Positions 59,726-64,000 of a stretch of 64,000 bases of DNA are shown here, piece by piece (the stretch's first letter is position 1; every line of letters starts with the position of its first letter). Under the pieces are notes generated by a model that was not told the origin of the DNA, did not search any database, and saw only the letters and a program-made list of their open reading frames with translations. Origin of the DNA: Amyelois transitella (lineage: Eukaryota; Arthropoda; Insecta; Lepidoptera; Pyralidae); contig NC_083518.1 of assembly GCF_032362555.1 (NCBI RefSeq), positions 10,552,501 to 10,616,500 on the forward strand, written 5' to 3'. Position numbers and translations under genes: made by a program.

Positions 59726-60029
59726 CTTCTCTTCTTTACCCTTCCACTGGCCGATTCCACATATACATAGATTCGATCATAATACTCAGTTCACATAATC
59801 ATACACACATATAGATACGCAAGAATGCACATGCATGCGCCCCGTTCATCACCGACCGGAGAAAGTGAATGGTCGGCATTTTAAAAACAAACGATAGAAA
59901 CATAAATAAGATTGACTTTGTCGAGAGAAACCCAGCGTTCCAACTAATTATTAGATATAAATACGAAAGTAAGTTTGTTTGTTTGTTAACACTTCACGCG
60001 TTATCTACTGAACTAATCATCTTGAAATT

Positions 60030-60180
60030 GTGCCGTGTGGTTGTAATGGTGCCACAAAAAAGAATAGGGCCACTCCATCTCTTTCCCACGGATGTCGTAA
60101 AAGGCGACTAAGGGAAAGATGGATTCAGTATTTCAAGACTGTTGGCTCTGCCTACCCCGCAAGGGACTTGACTCTGTAAT
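60030..60180 (+). mobile_element. SINE A, internally deleted
   Basis: tgccgtgtggttgtaatggt, ctttcccacggatgtcgtaa, then directly caagactgttggctctgcct. Confidence 0.7.
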
Positions 60181-60439
60181 TATAAGTTTTAATAGTATGG
60201 ATAATAGAGCAATTACAACCGTTAATGCTAAAAACTTTTAATAACTGAGTTCGCATTAGTCACGACACGATACATAATATGGTTCTTAGTTGAAGAAGTC
60301 TAATTAATGATATTGACCAGGTAGGTATCGGTTCCACGTGGTGACCGCTATACTCACGCGATGTCATAAGTAGACAATTATTTGATAAACATCGATTTCC
60401 TTAATAAACTAGCTGTTAATGACATTACTCTTTGAAATC

Positions 60440-60560
60440 ATACATACATATAATCACGTCTCAATTCTTTACGGGGTAGACTAAGCCAACATTCGCGAAA
60501 AGATGAGGCCAAGACAAGCAACTATCAGCTGTACAGTGACAGGTAATGCTAATCGATTGC
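60440..60560 (-). mobile_element. SINE A degraded 3' part
   Basis: catacatataatcacgtctc and acggggtagactaagccaac, inverted. Confidence 0.6.
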
Positions 60561-60799
60561 TTCCAAAAAAAGCCACCATTATAAGCCATGATCGACCGGC
60601 AATGCTCCTAAAAAGACATTAGTCAAGACAATATTAGATGTGTAATTTTTTTTCTTATATAAATATCGTTCTTCTAGTGACATAGATACTATTTAATATT
60701 ATATCAAATCGATTTAAGGCGAGAACTAGAACTTTATAAGAATTGGAAAATATATCGTACTAGATGTGTCCGCAACTACGTCCGCGTGGAATAAATAAA

Positions 60800-61038
60800 T
60801 AAATATATACGGGACAAATTACACTGATTGAGTTAGCCTCGAAGTAAGTTCTAGACTTGTGTTACGAGATACTAACTCAACGATACTATATTTTATAATA
60901 AATACTTATATAGATAAACATCCAAGACCCAGGCCAATCAGAAAATGTTCTTTTCTCATCATGCCCTGGCCGGGATTCGAACCCCGGGACCTCCGATGCC
61001 ACAGACAAGCGTACTACCGCTGCGCCACAGAGGCCGTC
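60800..61038 (-). mobile_element. SINE D, full copy inverted
   Basis: acgggacaaattacactgat to gctgcgccacagaggccgt; tRNA-like boxes lie at the right end. Confidence 0.85.
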
Positions 61039-61042
61039 AAGT

Positions 61043-61294
61043 TAGGGGATAGTTTTGGGCATCATTGAAGCCATCAAGGATGAATAATTTTCCCCGTTTT
61101 TTTCACATTTTTCTTATTTCTTTGCTCCTTGAAGTTGCAGCGTGATGTTATATAGCCTAAAGCCTTCCTCGATAAATGGTCTATTCAACGCAAAAAGAAT
61201 TTTTCAATTCCACCACACAATTTTTAGTTCCTGAGATTAGCGCATTCAAACAAAGAAACAAACTCTTCAGCTTTATAATATTAGTAAGTATAGA
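61043..61294 (-). mobile_element. Helitron H2, inverted, CTAG end lost
   Basis: gggcatcattgaagccatca to cagctttataatattagtaa and tataga; abuts SINE D. Confidence 0.75.
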
Positions 61295-61439
61295 TTAATC
61301 TAAATAACTTTTGATTAAGCTGCGGAGAAAAATTATAGAACTCGGAAGTTCGCAATCGCCTTCTCTGCGGAAAGAGAAGCGGCTGGTTTACACTATGTAT
61401 CAGTATGGAAGCTTTTAATAATGTGTCTTAAACTCATTA

Positions 61440-61770
61440 AAAAAATCACGTCTATATCCCTTGCAGGGTAGACAGAGCTAGCAGTCTTGAAAGACTGATA
61501 GACCACGTTCAGCTGTTAGGCTTAATGTTAGCATTGAGATTCAAATAGCGACAGGTTGCTAGCCCGTCGCCTTAACGAAGAATCACAAGTTTATAAGCCT
61601 ATCCCTTAGTCGCCTTTTACGATATCCATGGGAGAGAGATAGAGTGGTCAAAGTTGCCTAAAATAACAATCCCAAGTTATCTCTTAGTCGCCTTTTACGA
61701 TATCCATGGGAAAGAGATGGTGTGGTCCAATTCTTTTTTTATATTGGTGCCGGGAACCACACGGCACATG
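61440..61770 (-). mobile_element. SINE A with a duplicated internal segment
   Basis: tcacgtctatatcccttgca to gccgggaaccacacggcac, inverted. The block ttagtcgccttttacgatat plus ccatggga...agagat occurs twice (61602 and 61685), an internal tandem duplication. Confidence 0.8.
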
Positions 61771-61789
61771 GGTTTTAAAATAGTCTCGA

Positions 61790-62108
61790 TATAAGTGAAT
61801 TCCCAACCGTGACCACACCATTTTTGATCATATTGTAATATATAAGCTTTGTAAGTGAAATTTAATAAGACACGTAATTAAAATAATATAATTTCCACAA
61901 TTTTACTAATTACGACAATGTGAAAGTGTTTATAGTTTATGAAAACGAATGTGTAAGTACCTAATTGTATATTAAATACGAGTGTTTGTTTATAAATGTT
62001 TATGGATGAATTATAACACAACGCCTTTAATTAATATTCGCTGATTATGTCATTAATACTAATCTTTAAAGTAGGTACAGTTTCTAACACATAAGTTGTT
62101 AAGATTCA
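61790..62108. other. AT-rich spacer
   Basis: No gene or clear repeat seen. Confidence 0.35.
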
Positions 62109-62313
62109 TCCTACTACTATTATAAAGGCGAAAGTTTGTATGGATGTATGGATGTTTGTTACTCTTTCACGCAAAAACTACTGAACCGATTACCATGAAA
62201 TTTGGTATGTAGGTAGCTGAAGACCCAGAATAACACATAGGCTACTTTTTATCCCAGAGTTCCCGCGGGATTGATAGGGTTTCCATGCGGACGAAGTCGC
62301 GGGCGGCCTCTAG
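62109..62313 (+). mobile_element. Non-autonomous Helitron, family H1
   Basis: TCCTACTACT to GGCCTCTAG with host A|T. Confidence 0.87.
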
Positions 62314-62349
62314 TTATTTATAATGTTTTTTTTTAAATATAAAATTGGT

Positions 62350-62465
62350 ATGTATCTTTTAGGCGATGGGCTAGCAACCCGGCCTTTCTGTCTTCGTGAG
62401 ACTTTTGGCAGACAGGTAGACAGCTACCTCGTAAGGGATAAAGACATGTTCATATGTATGTTTGT
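62350..62465 (+). mobile_element. SINE A scrap
   Basis: cttttaggcgatgggctagc, then a deleted body, and gggataaagacatgttcata. Confidence 0.55.
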
Positions 62466-62560
62466 ATGTCATTTAAATAATTTATTGTAATTCTCTCATA
62501 GCACGATCTTTCTTCCGTGCAACATATCGTTGCCAGTTATGTTCAGTTTTCATTTTTTAA

Positions 62561-62807
62561 CTAGCTATGCCCGCGACTTCGTCCGCGTGGAATAGTTATT
62601 TTGGGCATCATTGAAGCCCTCAAGGATGTTTTTTTCACACTTTTATTATTTCTTTGCTCCTTATAGTTGCAGCGTGATGTTATATAGCCTAAAGCGTTCC
62701 TCGATAAATGGTCTATTCAAAGAGTTATTTAATTCAAACCAGTAGTTCCTGAGATGGCGCGTTCAAACAAACAAACAAACTCGTCAGCTTTATAATATTA
62801 GTATAGA
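62561..62807 (-). mobile_element. Non-autonomous Helitron, family H2
   Basis: CTAGCTATGCCCGCGACTTC to taatattagtatAGA, inverted, both ends present. Confidence 0.82.
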
Positions 62808-62809
62808 TA

Positions 62810-63310
62810 ACTTCATTCGCCATCGCGTCATAATTCGCTAAGACAAATTAAGGTAGCATTTGTTCAATTTATCAAAGTTGAAAGTAGGATGATTTATTAA
62901 GCGTATTAAGTGTAACAGTAACAAATCAAGTTTAACAGTACAATATAAAAATTGCTTTCTCTACGGTAATAATCCGATTTTAAACCTCACTTTTGATTTC
63001 GCTAAGTCGCAAAATTAACGGATGTGTGTGGAAGACAATGGGATTTCTCCTTTGTGCGCAGGCGCACTCGACATAAATAAGTGTATAATCTCTCGTTCTC
63101 TCTTCAATTCCGACGTGGTCAAGTCAAGAAACCCTAAACCTACATGCTTGCATAATTAGAGAATTGAATGAGAATGAAGCGAAATAGGAAGCGAAGTATC
63201 ATGGTGTGAAGATGTAGTCTTTGTCCGCCCCTCCGGGCAAGGGACGTAAATTTTAATTACGACAATACACACATTCGTCCACGGTTTAGATTTAAACTAA
63301 CTTTTAAATT
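62810..63310. other. Gene-free spacer
   Basis: No gene. 63165-63250 (atgagaatgaagcgaaatag, cccctccgggcaagggacgt) is a worn LINE B tail. Confidence 0.4.
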
Positions 63311-63311
63311 G

Positions 63312-63400
63312 ACCTCTAGTGAAAATGCTGCAGTGTAGTTTGTTCGACCGCTTCTTTGCGCTTGGAAGCGGTAGTAGAGTTGACATCACTACGCGATACC
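63312..63400 (+). repeat. Repeat family C fragment
   Basis: gtgaaaatgctgcagtgtag and cttggaagcggtagtag. Confidence 0.6.
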
Positions 63401-63557
63401 TTGAATTCTATTTTGTAAATACATACATTTATTTCTATTTTATGAGTGTTTGTAAGTAGTATTGAATGATATGATAATTTCATAGCATATTGTGTCAAGC
63501 CTATGTACAGAGTGGAGAAATGTGACGAAGTTGAAATAAAGTTTCATTGGCACACAT

Positions 63558-63755
63558 ACATACATAAAGTCACGTCTATAATGCTTGACTAGACAGAGCC
63601 GATAGTCTTTAAAATACTGATAGGCCACGTTCAGCTTTTGGCTTGATGATAGAATTGAGATTCAAATAGTGACAGCTTGCTAGCCCATCGCCTAAAAGAA
63701 GAATCGCATTTTACGACGCCCATGGGAAAGAGAAGGAGTGGTCCTATTGATTATT
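63558..63755 (-). mobile_element. SINE A, partial copy
   Basis: acatacataaagtcacgtct to gagaaggagtggtcctattg, inverted, with a deletion in the head half. Confidence 0.72.
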
Positions 63756-64000
63756 ATTCATTGGCATTAGAAAGCAATTTTACTTCAAAATGTGAATTTT
63801 TTTTTATTTGTTCAAATGTGACGGACCAATTTTAGTTAAAAATGTGAAATTGTATTATTTGTTCAAATGTGACGGAAGCGGTGTAGGTTCCCGTAACCTG
63901 AACTTCGTCACGACACTGCTGGTTGACCTCAAAGACTGGGTCTCGAACCCGGATCCCCATGCTAACTTTTCCTTCGATGTTGTTAACTCTTTTATCTAAA

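Overview
The window is animal nuclear DNA, almost certainly from a moth or butterfly (Lepidoptera). The genes have GT-AG introns and insect-type products. The spaces and introns are filled with repeats of lepidopteran character: short Helitrons ending in a CGCGGACGAAGTCGCGGGC-type tail plus CTAG, a tRNA-headed SINE, and two retroelement families ending in (TATG)n. Exon joins were worked out by hand from splice sites and reading phase. All complete models give an open frame of the expected length.

Layout. 1-280: last exon of an unidentified plus-strand gene. 591-2087 (minus): a short TUT1-like terminal nucleotidyltransferase. 3764-8936 (minus): the full TUT1-like enzyme with an RRM. These two are tandem paralogs with shared intron positions. 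11015-14221 (minus): TRPT1, tRNA 2'-phosphotransferase, head to head with the next gene. About 14451-36260 (plus): V-ATPase catalytic subunit A (13 coding exons, 617 aa). Its proposed first intron holds a complete Ty3/Gypsy LTR retrotransposon (15938-20946) in antisense, with LTRs that look identical. 36956-52417 (plus): a QRICH2/DUF4795-like protein (20 coding exons, about 1402 aa) with a roughly 740-residue charged helical exon. 52420-64000: no convincing gene, only AT-rich DNA, repeats and a degenerate minisatellite.

The genes have no evident shared pathway. TUT1 and TRPT1 are RNA-processing enzymes, subunit A powers the vacuolar proton pump, and QRICH2 relatives are linked to sperm flagella.

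The most unusual structure is in the V-ATPase gene. Three introns begin with tandem duplications that each carry the 3' end of the preceding exon plus its splice donor: a diverged array of about 115-bp units after exon 7, a looser triplication after exon 8, and 13 apparently identical 115-bp copies at exon 12. Other points of interest are a 40-bp hairpin array in the V-ATPase 3' region, a series of near-perfect fold-backs (several made from inverted pieces of SINE), skippable microexons in the QRICH2-like gene, and a shared tail linking a SINE to its likely LINE partner.
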